A stretch of DNA of 64,000 nucleotides from Nitrosovibrio tenuis (GTDB taxonomy: Bacteria > Pseudomonadota > Gammaproteobacteria > Burkholderiales > Nitrosomonadaceae), in assembly GCF_900109785.1 (NCBI RefSeq), contig NZ_FOBH01000005.1, positions 152,365 to 216,364 on the forward strand. The letters are read 5' to 3'. Below, piece by piece: positions 36,595 through 46,533 of the stretch (positions are counted from its first letter, which is position 1; each line of letters opens with the position of its first letter). The notes under the pieces were generated by a model that saw only the letters and a program-made list of their open reading frames with translations, did no database searches and was not told where the DNA came from. Both the position numbers and the translations under genes were made by a program.

Positions 36595-38925
36595 ATGAAA
36601 TATGAAATCTCCGTGCGTTCGCTGTGCGAATTCACTGCCAAGCAAGGCGATCTCGATCGGCGCTTCACCCCGGGGCCCTCAGCCGAGGAAGGCATTACCG
36701 GGCATGGTACGGTTACGTCGCGCCGGGCTTCTCACTACCAGCCGGAAGTAACCCTAACGGGAAATTACAAGCAGTTGCATGTTCGCGGCCGGGCAGACGG
36801 CTTCGACCCAATTGAGAACCAGCTCGAAGAGATCAAAACATTCCGGGGCGACCTCAGCACGATGCCCGACAATCATCGTCGCCTCCACTGGGCCCAGGTC
36901 AGGATCTACGGTTGGCTGCTGTGCCAGAAACTGGAACTGCCCCGAATTGGTCTAGCGCTGGTGTACTTCGATATCGTCAGCAAGGAGGAAACTCTGCTGA
37001 GCGAATCCCATGAGGCCGCCACACTCGAGCGATATTTTGAAGACCAGTGCGAACGCTTCCTGTCCTGGGCTGAACAGGAAGTGGCGCATCGGACGACGCG
37101 CAACCGGGCGTTGACTGCCCTGCGCTTTCCCCATTCATCATTTCGCCAGGGTCAGCGGCAATTGGCTGAAGCTGTGTACCGCGCAGCGCGCGACGGCCGC
37201 TGCCTCATCGCGCAGGCGCCCACCGGGATCGGTAAAACCATTGGCACATTGTTCCCGCTGCTCAAAGCCTGTCCCAGCCAGGAACTGGACAAGATATTTT
37301 TTTTAACGGCCAAGACTTCCGGCCGCGGGCTTGCGCTCGATGCACTCAAGCTGATTAAAGAGGGTGAGGCCGCGTTGCCTCTGAGAGTGCTCGAATTAAC
37401 AGCACGGGATAAGGCGTGCGAGCACCCCGAAAAGGCGTGCCATGGCGAGTCGTGCCCGCTGGCCCGGGGATTCTATGACCGGCTTCCGAAGGCGCGAGCC
37501 GCTGCGCTCAAAACGGGCCCGACAAATGGGGGTAACGCGGAGTGCGCGGGCGTGCTGGACAAGAGTTCGCTGCGCGCTATCGCCCGCGAGCATCAGGTTT
37601 GTCCCTACTATCTCGCCCAGGAGTTGGTCCGTTGGTGCGATGTAATCGTCGGCGACTACAATCATTACTTCGACCTGAACGCAACGCTATATGGATTGAC
37701 CATCGCCAACCAGTGGCATGTAAGCATATTGGTCGATGAAGCTCACAACCTGCTCGACCGTGCGCGGATGATGTATACAGCCGAACTGGATCAAACCGAT
37801 TTCAAGAAAATGCGCCGATCCGCACCCGTAGCGCTCAAGAAGGGTCTTGATCGCGTCAACCGCTGCTGGAACGAACTGAATAAGGAACAGGCAACCGCCT
37901 ATGAGGTTTACCCTGCGGTATCCGATAAGTTTTTAATGGCATTGCAGCAAGCCATCTTCGCCATCACGGGTTATCTTACCGAGAACCCCAATGGCATCAG
38001 CGAAGAATTGCAACGCTTCTACTTCGATGCGCTGCACTTCTCCCGGATGGGTGAATTATTTGATCGGCACTCGCTGTTCGATTTAACGAAAATCGTAGGG
38101 GATGACGGAAAATTCCCGGAAAATAACAGGATCCACTCGGTGCTCTGCCTTAGAAACGTTATTCCTGCCCCCTTTCTTACAAAGCATTTTGCCGCCGCGA
38201 AGTCCATTGTGCTATTTTCCGCGACATTAAGTCCCACGCACTTTTATAAGGATATGTTGGGGCTGCCTGTAAATGTGGCGGCGATTGAGGTGCAATCGCC
38301 ATTTAAATCCGAGCAATTATCGGTCCGGGTCGTCAGCAATATTTCAACCCGATATCGGCATCGCAACGCTTCCGTTTCACCAATTGTTGACTTGATATCC
38401 GGACAATATGCAAAAGAGCCCGGAAATTATCTCGCATTCTTCAGCAGCTTTGACTATATGCAAAGTGTAGTCCTTCTATTTAAATCAAGGTATCCGGACA
38501 TACCCCTTTGGCAACAAACTCGTGGAATGGACGAGGCCGAGCAGGATCAATTTATCGCATGCTTTATGCCAACCGGCCAGGGAATAGGATTTGCGGTGCT
38601 GGGTGGATCATTCGCTGAAGGTATCGATCTTCCCGGCAAACGCCTGAGAGGTGCCTTCATTGCCACCCTCGGACTACCGCAGGTCAATCCCGTCAATGAA
38701 CAAATCAGGCGACGCATGGAGGCTATTTTTCATGCGGGCTATGAATATGCGTATTTCTTTCCAGGCATGCAAAAGATCGTGCAAGCTGCGGGGCGAGTGA
38801 TTCGCACGCAACTGGATGAGGGCGTGATCTATCTTATCGATGACAGGTTTACTCAGGTGGACGTTCTTCGCCTGCTGCCACGCTGGTGGAAAGTGGAACG
38901 AAATAAGGCAAAAGGGGCAGGATGA
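36595..38925 (+). CDS. PD-(D/E)XK nuclease fused to DinG/XPD-type iron-sulfur helicase
   Basis: The 776-residue protein combines two activities. The first 165 residues hold a RecB/Cas4-like nuclease core: D68 in GRADGFD, E79-x-K81 in LEEIKTF and a QVRIY (Q101-Y105) motif. A superfamily 2 helicase follows, with Walker A APTGIGKT at 208-215, four cysteines at about 274, 281, 286 and 336 that can hold an iron-sulfur cluster, VDEAHNLLDR near 380, and the late motifs GGSFAEGIDLPG and QAAGRVIRT. Such proteins unwind 5'-flap or damaged DNA. I chose ATG 36595 for its GGGGGA site; upstream codons add 18 residues of no similarity. Confidence 0.88.
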   Translation: MKYEISVRSLCEFTAKQGDLDRRFTPGPSAEEGITGHGTVTSRRASHYQPEVTLTGNYKQLHVRGRADGFDPIENQLEEIKTFRGDLSTMPDNHRRLHWAQVRIYGWLLCQKLELPRIGLALVYFDIVSKEETLLSESHEAATLERYFEDQCERFLSWAEQEVAHRTTRNRALTALRFPHSSFRQGQRQLAEAVYRAARDGRCLIAQAPTGIGKTIGTLFPLLKACPSQELDKIFFLTAKTSGRGLALDALKLIKEGEAALPLRVLELTARDKACEHPEKACHGESCPLARGFYDRLPKARAAALKTGPTNGGNAECAGVLDKSSLRAIAREHQVCPYYLAQELVRWCDVIVGDYNHYFDLNATLYGLTIANQWHVSILVDEAHNLLDRARMMYTAELDQTDFKKMRRSAPVALKKGLDRVNRCWNELNKEQATAYEVYPAVSDKFLMALQQAIFAITGYLTENPNGISEELQRFYFDALHFSRMGELFDRHSLFDLTKIVGDDGKFPENNRIHSVLCLRNVIPAPFLTKHFAAAKSIVLFSATLSPTHFYKDMLGLPVNVAAIEVQSPFKSEQLSVRVVSNISTRYRHRNASVSPIVDLISGQYAKEPGNYLAFFSSFDYMQSVVLLFKSRYPDIPLWQQTRGMDEAEQDQFIACFMPTGQGIGFAVLGGSFAEGIDLPGKRLRGAFIATLGLPQVNPVNEQIRRRMEAIFHAGYEYAYFFPGMQKIVQAAGRVIRTQLDEGVIYLIDDRFTQVDVLRLLPRWWKVERNKAKGAG

Positions 38926-38938
38926 TCCTGCCCCTTTT
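38910..38938 (+). terminator. Strong terminator overlapping the helicase stop codon
   Basis: A perfect 13-bp stem, AAAAGGGGCAGGA with TCCTGCCCCTTTT, encloses a three-base loop that is the helicase TGA itself. The T4 at the stem end plus A4 on the other side allow termination in both directions, useful because the next gene converges. Confidence 0.8.
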
Positions 38939-39009
38939 GTGAAAAAGAACTACAAAGAGAACTGTAAAGGATCAACCCACCCCCTTTATGGAGCAAGATA
39001 GGGTATTTT

Positions 39010-39717
39010 TTATTCGTTGCGCTTGTCTATTACTATGCCGGGGCCACTCGGCGCCTCCGGTATTATTCTATCCGATGGTTTGGCGGGTCTTGTGTCCGGC
39101 TTGTATGCTTCGTTGCGCTTGTCTATTACTATGCCGGGACCACTCGGCGACTCCGGTACGGGGGTATCCGGCGGTGGGGCGGGTTTATGGTCCGCCAGCG
39201 CCTCATATGCTTCTTTGCGCTTGTCCACTACTTTGTCCGCACCAGGCGGCGCCTCCGGTATTAGTTCTTCCGGCGTTGATTTTTTGCCTCTGTAGCTTGT
39301 ATCTGCATGGCTTGGTTCAGTATATGACTGGGTTCCGTAGAAGGCGCTAATCGTGTTCTGCCAGCTGGGGTCTGCCATATCCGGCCAATGGTCTTTATCG
39401 AATCCGGGAGCGGATTCCAGACGTTCCTTATCCACATTGAGAATGAACCGCTTGTTCTCCGTGTCAAGCTTCAGCGCGCTCCACGGAACGGCGAAAAGTT
39501 TGTCAGCAATCCCAAGAAATCCCCCGAAGGACAACACTGCATAGGCGACCTTGCCATTGTTCATGTCGAGCATGATCTCCTTGATATCGCCGAGGTCTTC
39601 GTCCTTATGGTTATAAACATCCTCTCCTATGAGTGTGTCCGCTCCCATTAAGCGGGGCCCCGGCCCTTCGCCGTAGCTTTTATACATGCCATAGGTATCT
39701 CGTTCTTCATAGCTCAT
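39010..39717 (-). CDS. PRC-barrel domain protein with repetitive C-terminal tail (copy 1)
   Basis: The 235-residue protein has a PRC-barrel at about 22-100 (TLIGEDVYNHKDEDLGDIKE; FAVPWSALKLD), a tryptophan-containing connector (DHWPDMADPSWQNTI) and a tail of three imperfect repeats of the type IPEAPSGPGIVIDKRNEAY. PRC-barrel proteins of this sort are common stress-related or RNA/photosystem-assembly-like proteins in proteobacteria; the function here is unknown. AGGAGATAAAT precedes the ATG. The gene is a near-identical tandem copy of the next one. Confidence 0.82.
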   Translation of the reverse strand: MSYEERDTYGMYKSYGEGPGPRLMGADTLIGEDVYNHKDEDLGDIKEIMLDMNNGKVAYAVLSFGGFLGIADKLFAVPWSALKLDTENKRFILNVDKERLESAPGFDKDHWPDMADPSWQNTISAFYGTQSYTEPSHADTSYRGKKSTPEELIPEAPPGADKVVDKRKEAYEALADHKPAPPPDTPVPESPSGPGIVIDKRNEAYKPDTRPAKPSDRIIPEAPSGPGIVIDKRNE

Positions 39718-39812
39718 ATTTATCTCCTGTTAAAGTAGTTTCGAATTCCAGCGCACGGACGCTTCGTTGCGCTTGTCCACTACTCTGCCCGCACCACTGG
39801 GCGCCTGCGGTA

Positions 39813-40268
39813 TTATTTTACCTGGGATGATTTTTTCTCTGTGTACGTTGTGTCTGCACGGCTTGTATTAGTATATGGCTGAGTTCCATAGTAGGCGTTG
39901 ATCGTGTTCTGCCAGCTGGGGTCCGCCATATCCGGCCAGTGGTCCTTATCGAATCCGGGAGCGGATTCCAGACGTTCCTTATCCACATTGAGAATGAACC
40001 GCTTGTTCTCCGTGTCAAGCTTCAGCGCGCTCCACGGAACGGCGAAAAGTTTGTCAGCAATCCCAAGAAATCCCCCGAAGGACAACACTGCATAGGCGAC
40101 CTTGCCATTGTTCATGTCGAGCATGATCTCCTTGATATCGCCGAGGTCTTCGTCCTTATGATTATAAACATCCTCTCCTATGAGGGTACTCGCTCCCATC
40201 AAGCGGGGCCCCGGCCCTTCGCCGGAGCTTTTATACATGCCATAGGTATCTCGGTCTTCGTAGCTCAT
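39813..40268 (-). CDS. PRC-barrel domain protein lacking the repeat tail (copy 2)
   Basis: The 151-residue protein starts MSYEDRDTYGMYKSSGEG and is almost identical to copy 1 through the PRC-barrel and the following region; the DNA is nearly the same over more than 300 bp at an offset of about 551 bp. It ends early at EKKSSQVK. Just past the stop, another frame reads IPQAPSGAGRVVDKRNEAS, the missing repeat tail, ending near 39734. A one-base deletion in an A run near 39815 therefore removed the tail. AGGAGATAAAC precedes the ATG; a 64-residue upstream extension of the frame is not supported. Confidence 0.82.
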   Translation of the reverse strand: MSYEDRDTYGMYKSSGEGPGPRLMGASTLIGEDVYNHKDEDLGDIKEIMLDMNNGKVAYAVLSFGGFLGIADKLFAVPWSALKLDTENKRFILNVDKERLESAPGFDKDHWPDMADPSWQNTINAYYGTQPYTNTSRADTTYTEKKSSQVK

Positions 40269-40880
40269 GTTTATCTCCTGTAAAAGTGGTTTCGATTCCT
40301 GGTCTTTTCCATTTCTTCTTATCCCCTGACGCGCCCTTCCGCCTTCCGATGTGGAACCATGGAACCAGCGCGTTCCAGACGTGTACAGGATGCGGTAACT
40401 GATGGAAGAGGTCGGTGCGGTAACGTACAAAAACCCCTTATTGCCTCCCATCTGCTTCAATCTGACAGAACCAGCCTGACGTTGAGCGTGGCGTATGTCT
40501 GCCAGCGCACAGAGCGAGATTCCCAGGTTCGATGATAATTTATCTATAAACGAGCAAGACCCAAACCGATTAGTTACCTGGTTATTTACTCGGAAACGAG
40601 CAGAACCAACTGCGACAGAACCGAATAACCGATGAGTAGAACTTGTTTTCGATGGAGTCTCCGCTTAATTAAGGCCCATGAAATTAATGCACATTCACGG
40701 CCGTAACTACGAATGGTCCGTGAATCTCACTACCTGTCGTTCAGCCGCCAATGAGCGATCAGGTCTTCTGATTGTTGTTCAGGAGCTCCGTACGATTAAT
40801 CAGATTCATAAGGTTTACTGTCTTTGGCAGGATAGTTTCCAGCTGATTTAAGGTAGCGCTCATAAAAGGGAAGATAAAGT
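40269..40880. other. Long divergent intergenic region
   Basis: About 610 bp between the PRC-barrel gene and egtB. No frame is convincing. It should hold the promoters of both; I recognise no specific regulatory motif. Confidence 0.4.
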
Positions 40881-42209
40881 ATGCCCCAGACTTCCAGTTT
40901 GCTTACCGACCCATTATTGCTATCGCGCGAATGGACTGAGCGATACGATAATGTTCGCCATCAAACGTTGAAGCTTGTCGAAACCCTCACGCCGGAAGAC
41001 CAGATGGTTCAGTCCATGCCTGAGGCCAGTCCGGCAAAATGGCACATCGCGCATACCACATGGTTCTTCGAGACGTTTATTCTTGTGCCGCACCTGCGCG
41101 GTTATGCCCCTTTCGATGCGCGCTTCAGCTTCCTCTTCAATTCCTATTACAAGCAACTTGGAGGTCACCCTCATCGTACGCTCCGCAGCACGTTCTCTCG
41201 CCCGTCCCTCGATCAGATCCGGCTCTACCGTACCCGTGTGGACAACGCCATGCACGAACTACTCGGCCGCGGGCTCTCTGCTGAGCTTTTACGATTGCTC
41301 GAACTGGGGCTGAATCACGAGCAGCAACATCAGGAACTCATCGTTACGGATATCAAGCATGCGTTCTGGATGAATCCCTTACGCCCAAGCTATCAACCCA
41401 GCCAGATGCGGGCGGTCGAATCCGGCGCGTCAACCATTGCGCCGCTGACATGGTGCCGTTTCGATGAAGGTGTTTATAAGGCAGGCCATAATAAGGCAGG
41501 CCATACCATGCGCGGCTTCGCGTTTGACAACGAATTGCCGCGGCATGAGACCTATATAAAACCCTTTTCTATCGCATCCCGGCTGGTCACGAATCAGGAA
41601 TACCTGGCCTTTGTGGACAATGGCGGCTATCGCCGCACGGAACTGTGGCTATCAGACGCCTGGGATCATGTTTGTGCCAACGGGTGGACAGCGCCGCTCT
41701 ACTGGGAACGGGCGGGTGACACCTGGGTTCAGTTCACTTGCAAAGGCGTGGTACCGTTGAACCCCGCCGAGCCCGTATGTCATGTGAGCTTTTATGAAGC
41801 CGATGCGTTCGCCCGGTGGGCGGGTGCCCGGCTTCCAACGGAGTTAGAGTGGGAGATAGCCGCGGATTCAGTCAGGGATTCAGCAAAAAAAACGGATAAC
41901 TTGCTGGAGAGAGAAAACTTTCACCCGGCGCCCACTCAACAGATGAGCTCGGGACAGATGAGCCTGCAACAGATCTTTGGCGATACCTGGGAGTGGACCT
42001 CGAGCCCGTACACCGCTTATCCCGGTTACCACACGCCCGCAGGCGCAGAGGGGGAATACAATGGTAAATTCATGTGTAATCAAATGGTATTGCGTGGCGG
42101 CTCGTGCGTAACACCTGAATCGCATATACGCACTACCTACCGCAATTTTTTTCCGCCACAGATGCGCTGGCAGTTCTCCGGTATAAGGCTCGCCCATGAT
42201 TGCACTTAA
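40881..42209 (+). CDS. egtB: Ergothioneine biosynthesis sulfoxide synthase EgtB
   Basis: Non-haem iron enzyme that couples hercynine (trimethyl-histidine) to a thiol and oxidises it. The 442-residue protein has an N-terminal DinB-like domain with the iron ligands in HIAHTTWFFE and HEQQHQEL, and a C-terminal formylglycine-generating-enzyme-like fold (FSIASRLVTNQEYLAFV; GDTWEWTSSPY; LRGGSCVTPESHIR). The egtD stop-start overlap downstream shows a two-gene operon. A perfect in-frame NKAGHT-type repeat lies near residue 197. Confidence 0.94.
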   Translation: MPQTSSLLTDPLLLSREWTERYDNVRHQTLKLVETLTPEDQMVQSMPEASPAKWHIAHTTWFFETFILVPHLRGYAPFDARFSFLFNSYYKQLGGHPHRTLRSTFSRPSLDQIRLYRTRVDNAMHELLGRGLSAELLRLLELGLNHEQQHQELIVTDIKHAFWMNPLRPSYQPSQMRAVESGASTIAPLTWCRFDEGVYKAGHNKAGHTMRGFAFDNELPRHETYIKPFSIASRLVTNQEYLAFVDNGGYRRTELWLSDAWDHVCANGWTAPLYWERAGDTWVQFTCKGVVPLNPAEPVCHVSFYEADAFARWAGARLPTELEWEIAADSVRDSAKKTDNLLERENFHPAPTQQMSSGQMSLQQIFGDTWEWTSSPYTAYPGYHTPAGAEGEYNGKFMCNQMVLRGGSCVTPESHIRTTYRNFFPPQMRWQFSGIRLAHDCT

Positions 42210-43164
42210 ACAGTTAAAGCAGGTACCGGCACCGCTGTCTCCCATAGCCGGCGATGTGCTCGAAGGCCTATCCCGCACCCCAAAAATGTTGTCGCCGAAG
42301 TTGCTTTATGACGCGCAAGGCTCGGCTTTATTCGAACAGATCACCCGTTTGCCCGAGTATTACCCGACACGGACAGAAGCGGGAATATTAACGACTCATG
42401 CCGAAGAAATATGCTCTCGGCTCGGCCAGGAAATATCGGTCAGCGAGCTTGGCGCCGGGACCGCAACCAAGACGCGGATATTGCTGCGTTCATTGCTGCA
42501 ACGGCAACCCAGTGTCGATTATTTCCCCCTTGATGTCTCCGATGCAGCGCTGCAGTTGGCCAAAGACGAGCTGGAAAGAGAACTGATGGCGGTGAATGTG
42601 CATCCGCATGTCGGGGATTTTGAGGACTTGACGTTTATCGAGCACCACCCACCGCCGCGTCTGGTGTTGTACATCGGATCGAGTATCGGGAATCTGGAAC
42701 ACCGCGAAGCCATTTCGCTGCTTCAAAATATCGCCCGGCACTTATCAAGCGGAGACCAGTTACTGCTTGGCGTCGATCTGGTGAAGGATAGCAATGTGTT
42801 GCACGCGGCATATAACGACAGTGCCGGAATCACCGCTTCCTTCAACAAGAATCTGCTCGTCCGGATCAACCGGGAGCTGGGCGGTCATTTCGAACCCGAT
42901 GCCTTTTCCCACGTATCGTTCTGGAACGAAACAGCGTCGCGGATGGAGTTGCATCTGGAAAGCACCTGTCGCCAATCGGTCAGAGTCGATGCCCTCGATA
43001 CGACATTGCGCTTCTATCAGGGTGAGCGCATTCACACGGAAAACAGCTATAAGTACACAATTGAATGCTTGGAGGACTTGCTCCAGCGCGGCGGCTTCAA
43101 CGTGGAACACACCTGGACAGACTCTAATTGCTGGTTCGCGGTAAGCCTCGGCGTGGTAATATAA
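42196..43164 (+). CDS. egtD: L-histidine N(alpha)-methyltransferase EgtD
   Basis: SAM-dependent trimethylation of histidine to hercynine, the first ergothioneine step. The 322-residue protein has the family blocks TRLPEYYPTRTEAGIL, ELGAGTATKTRILL (SAM loop), LYIGSSIGNL and LLGVDLVKD. It overlaps egtB by 14 bp. No egtC or egtE gene is in the window, as in other bacterial two-gene loci where other enzymes finish the pathway. Confidence 0.94.
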   Translation: MIALKQLKQVPAPLSPIAGDVLEGLSRTPKMLSPKLLYDAQGSALFEQITRLPEYYPTRTEAGILTTHAEEICSRLGQEISVSELGAGTATKTRILLRSLLQRQPSVDYFPLDVSDAALQLAKDELERELMAVNVHPHVGDFEDLTFIEHHPPPRLVLYIGSSIGNLEHREAISLLQNIARHLSSGDQLLLGVDLVKDSNVLHAAYNDSAGITASFNKNLLVRINRELGGHFEPDAFSHVSFWNETASRMELHLESTCRQSVRVDALDTTLRFYQGERIHTENSYKYTIECLEDLLQRGGFNVEHTWTDSNCWFAVSLGVVI

Positions 43165-43183
43165 AAAAAAGTCTGCTTAAGAC

Positions 43184-43226
43184 TCTTCGCTAGTTGGCTC
43201 TTCGCTAGTTGGCTCTTCGCTAGTTC
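43184..43226. repeat. 15-bp tandem repeat, nearly three copies
   Basis: TCTTCGCTAGTTGGC is repeated at 43184 and 43199, with a third, partly diverged copy from 43214. It lies between egtD and the TerC gene. Confidence 0.8.
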
Positions 43227-43378
43227 CAGCGTACGCATTTGCTTGTTCGGACGTTCATCAATCCCTCCCCATAGCCATCCGCAGATTGAAATTCATTTAA
43301 ATCCGATGGTAATCTCCCGCTGCGGAAGCGCGTAGAATAGTGGCGACCAAGTAGAGTCTAAGCAAAAAGGATAAATGA

Positions 43379-44128
43379 ATGTTTGAGTGGCTGACGAGCC
43401 CGGAAGCATGGGTAGCGCTAGTGACGCTAACTGCCCTTGAAATTGTCTTAGGCATAGATAACATCATTTTCATCTCGATTCTCGTAGGCCGTCTTCCAGA
43501 GACTCAGCGCAACTTTGCACGAAGGATGGGTCTTAGCCTGGCGATGCTTACCCGGCTTGGTTTGCTTTTCTCTATCTCATGGGTAATGGGACTCACCGAA
43601 CCATGGTTCAAGATACTCAATAATTCGATTTCAGGGCGCGATATCGTCCTGATCGGGGGCGGCATGTTTCTTCTCGCCAAGGCGACGCACGAAATACATA
43701 ATAGCCTGGAAGGCGCAGGGGAACACAGCCCGAAGGTCGTGGCTACCGGCATGGGAATGGTTCTGGTGCAGATTGCCGTCCTGGATATCGTATTTTCCCT
43801 GGACTCGGTTATTACGGCTGTCGGTCTGGTTGAGCATATCGCCTTGATGGCGATTGCCATTGTGCTGGCCGTGCTGGTGATGCTCATGGCGGCAAAGCCC
43901 ATCGGAGATTTTGTGGAAACTCATCCGACCATTAAGATTCTCGCGCTTGCGTTCCTGATATTGGTAGGGCTCACGCTGATACTTGAAGGTTTCGGTATTC
44001 ACATCCCGAAAGGCTACATTTATTTTGCAATGGCTTTTTCGGTCAGCGTCGAATTTATCAATCTTCAGATGCGTAAAAAAAGTGCGGAGGCCGTCAAACT
44101 CCGCAACCGGGCGAATGATCTTGACTGA
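43379..44128 (+). CDS. TerC family integral membrane protein
   Basis: The 249-residue protein has seven hydrophobic segments and the family signatures LEIVLGIDNIIFISIL near residue 21 and LDIVFSLDSVITAVG near 137, whose acidic residues are thought to bind metal ions. TerC proteins act in metal (especially manganese) homeostasis and tellurite resistance. AAAAAGGA precedes the ATG. It follows the ergothioneine genes but has its own promoter region. Confidence 0.9.
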   Translation: MFEWLTSPEAWVALVTLTALEIVLGIDNIIFISILVGRLPETQRNFARRMGLSLAMLTRLGLLFSISWVMGLTEPWFKILNNSISGRDIVLIGGGMFLLAKATHEIHNSLEGAGEHSPKVVATGMGMVLVQIAVLDIVFSLDSVITAVGLVEHIALMAIAIVLAVLVMLMAAKPIGDFVETHPTIKILALAFLILVGLTLILEGFGIHIPKGYIYFAMAFSVSVEFINLQMRKKSAEAVKLRNRANDLD

Positions 44129-44385
44129 TTATTCATGAGGGCTATGAGTACAGCAACATATCTATCTGGCGCGCTCCTCCACGGGCTACAAACTTTCTTC
44201 TACCTTTGCCTTTTGTCCCGTACTTTGTTCAGACTTCGTTCCGTACCTTCGTTCCATTCCTTTACCCGCACCTCCATTTCAGCAAATACCGAAATTCATG
44301 CAGATTGCTCCCTATTCCATCATCCGGTAACAGAAGCTGAAGATTTACCACAATATCCTGTTACATCCGGTTAAACCTTATCCGA

Positions 44386-46248
44386 ATGCTTGATTGGCAG
44401 CACGGTCAACCGTTTTCATCCCAATTCAGCGATATCTATTTCTCGAGGGATACCGGACTCGAGGAAAAACGCTATACATTTTTGCAAGGCAACCGGCTGG
44501 CTGAGCGTTTTGCGTCACTGTCGAGTGGGGATGGATTTGCCATAGGCGAGACAGGATTCGGCACAGGTTTGAGTTTTTTATGCGCTTGGCAACTTTTTGA
44601 CAAGACCGCCCCTTTAACGAGTAACCTGGATTTTTTTAGCGTTGAAAAATATCCTCTTGAAGAGCAGGAGCTGACCGATGCCTTGGCGCTTTGGCCGGAG
44701 TTGCGCCATTATGCAAGCAACCTGATTGCCCGCTGGCGGCGCCGTGTCCCGGGTTGGAATCGATGGGTCTTGGATGGCGGGCGAGTACGGCTAACACTGG
44801 TAATAGGCGATGTGGCCGAGGCACTGCCTGAAATTCGCGGAGGTATAGACGCGTGGTTTCTGGATGGCTTTTCACCGGCCCGCAACCCCGAGATGTGGAC
44901 ACAGCAGGTGTTGGAGCACATCGCGAATGCGTCCAGGCCGGGCGCCACATGTGCTACCTATACCTCCGCTGGGCCGGTACGCCGCGGCCTGGCGCAAGCC
45001 GGGTTTCAAGTGTACAAATCGCGCGGCTTCGGCCGCAAGCGCGAAATGCTGCGGGGTTGCCTTCCCGCTTCGCACACCTCAGCGCGCACCCCAGGGCCCG
45101 TGCCAACAACAGCCATTGTCATCGGGGGCGGGATATCCGGTTGTGCCGCCGCTTGGGCACTCGCCATGCGAGGAATCTCAGTTACGCTGGTGGAAGGCGC
45201 ATCAGTATTGGCCAGCGCGGCATCAGGCAATCCTCTTGGCATATTGCACGCTCGCTTGAGCGCGGGCATGAACCCGCTCCAGCACTTTGTACTCGCCTCC
45301 TATGGACATGCCCTCGGCTTGCTCGACGAAAAACTGCCTGTCGATGGGATTGCCCGCGCGGAATGCGGAGAATTGCAATTGGCGTTTTCAGCGGATGAAA
45401 CCAAACGCATCGATAAATTGTTTGCGCTCGGTTGGCCACCGCATGTAATGCGGCGTGTGGATGCGGCTGAGGCATCCAGCCTGGCGGGTATCGAATTGCC
45501 GTATGGCGGCTTATTGTTCCCAGCCGCTGGCTGGCTGGTTCCACCTCGCCTGTGCGCCGCACTGGCCGACAACCCAGCCATCCAGCAGCTTACGGGACAT
45601 CGGGTAAGATCGTTGACGGCAGTGAATAATGGCTGGCTTGTGAAAATGGAAAACTCACATAAACGATGCTCATCTTATGAGGTTCAGATCGTGGCGGTAT
45701 GCATCGGGTATCAGGTGAAATCGCTCCCGCCTTTAACTAATCTTCCATTGACGCCGGTGCGCGGGCAGATTACCGCGCTGCCTGCCACATTGCACAGCAA
45801 TAGGCTACGCGCCATCCTATGCGGTGGCGGATACATAACCCCCGCGGTCGCAGGAATGCATATGGCAGGGGCGACGCACGATTTCAATGATGAAGGGGTT
45901 GACTTGCGCGCACGAGATCATGCCGAGAATTTGTCCAGGCTGGCGGAAATATCCCCGGCATTGGCCGGAGCCCTGTATTTTGATGCGCTGGATGTTGGGC
46001 AACTGTCTGGCCGCGCATCGGTGAGAGGGTCTGTTCCCGGCGCCATGCCACTGGTCGGCGAATTATTGCCGGGGCTGTATACCAGCCTGGGTCATGGCAC
46101 TCGCGGCTTGATAACCGCCGGACTTTCTGGCGAATTGATCGCGGCAGCCGCTTGTGGGCAATTGCTGCCTTTGCCATGGGCTATCGTCAAGGCGCTGACT
46201 CCCGCAAAGTGGTTGCAAAGTAAAGATGTTTGCAAGCATACAGGGTAA
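44386..46248 (+). CDS. mnmC: Bifunctional tRNA wobble-uridine modifying enzyme MnmC
   Basis: Finishes 5-methylaminomethyl-2-thiouridine in tRNA. The 620-residue protein has an N-terminal methyltransferase (DIYFSRDTGLEEKRYTFL; GETGFGTGLSFLCAW SAM loop; WFLDGFSPARNPEMW) and, from about 245, an FAD-dependent oxidase with the dinucleotide loop AIVIGGGISGCAAAWALA and the late SLGHGTRGLITA. The N-terminus is short compared with the E. coli protein, and no better upstream start exists. The 257-bp gap before it holds no supported gene. Confidence 0.94.
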   Translation: MLDWQHGQPFSSQFSDIYFSRDTGLEEKRYTFLQGNRLAERFASLSSGDGFAIGETGFGTGLSFLCAWQLFDKTAPLTSNLDFFSVEKYPLEEQELTDALALWPELRHYASNLIARWRRRVPGWNRWVLDGGRVRLTLVIGDVAEALPEIRGGIDAWFLDGFSPARNPEMWTQQVLEHIANASRPGATCATYTSAGPVRRGLAQAGFQVYKSRGFGRKREMLRGCLPASHTSARTPGPVPTTAIVIGGGISGCAAAWALAMRGISVTLVEGASVLASAASGNPLGILHARLSAGMNPLQHFVLASYGHALGLLDEKLPVDGIARAECGELQLAFSADETKRIDKLFALGWPPHVMRRVDAAEASSLAGIELPYGGLLFPAAGWLVPPRLCAALADNPAIQQLTGHRVRSLTAVNNGWLVKMENSHKRCSSYEVQIVAVCIGYQVKSLPPLTNLPLTPVRGQITALPATLHSNRLRAILCGGGYITPAVAGMHMAGATHDFNDEGVDLRARDHAENLSRLAEISPALAGALYFDALDVGQLSGRASVRGSVPGAMPLVGELLPGLYTSLGHGTRGLITAGLSGELIAAAACGQLLPLPWAIVKALTPAKWLQSKDVCKHTG

Positions 46249-46533
46249 AAAGGGACTGCCCTGGTAGCCTCATCCAGCCCAACAGTTTAGAACCCCCGAT
46301 ACGAACCCGACACGCTAGCCTGGATTGATCGGATCAGGATAAAAATATCTGCAAGAGGTGTACTTCAGTCCAGTGCACAACCGTTATAAAAGCCGTAAAA
46401 TACGCGACGTTTCCCGGCTAACTCAGCCTCGATAATCGGCACATGGGGCGATTGTAAGCGTTATCAGGACTCAATCCTGGTTGTTGCGCTTGGCTGGTGC
46501 CGGGAATGAGTTTACCGCTTACAGAGGAGTGTT

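Noticed and set aside
43168..43183. AGTCT/AGACT hairpin with an A run beside egtD
   Set aside because: Five-bp stem; the T run would be on the minus strand where no gene ends.
44135..44374. 79-codon frame between terC and mnmC
   Set aside because: Ser/Leu/Phe-rich, low complexity, no ribosome site; probably not a gene.
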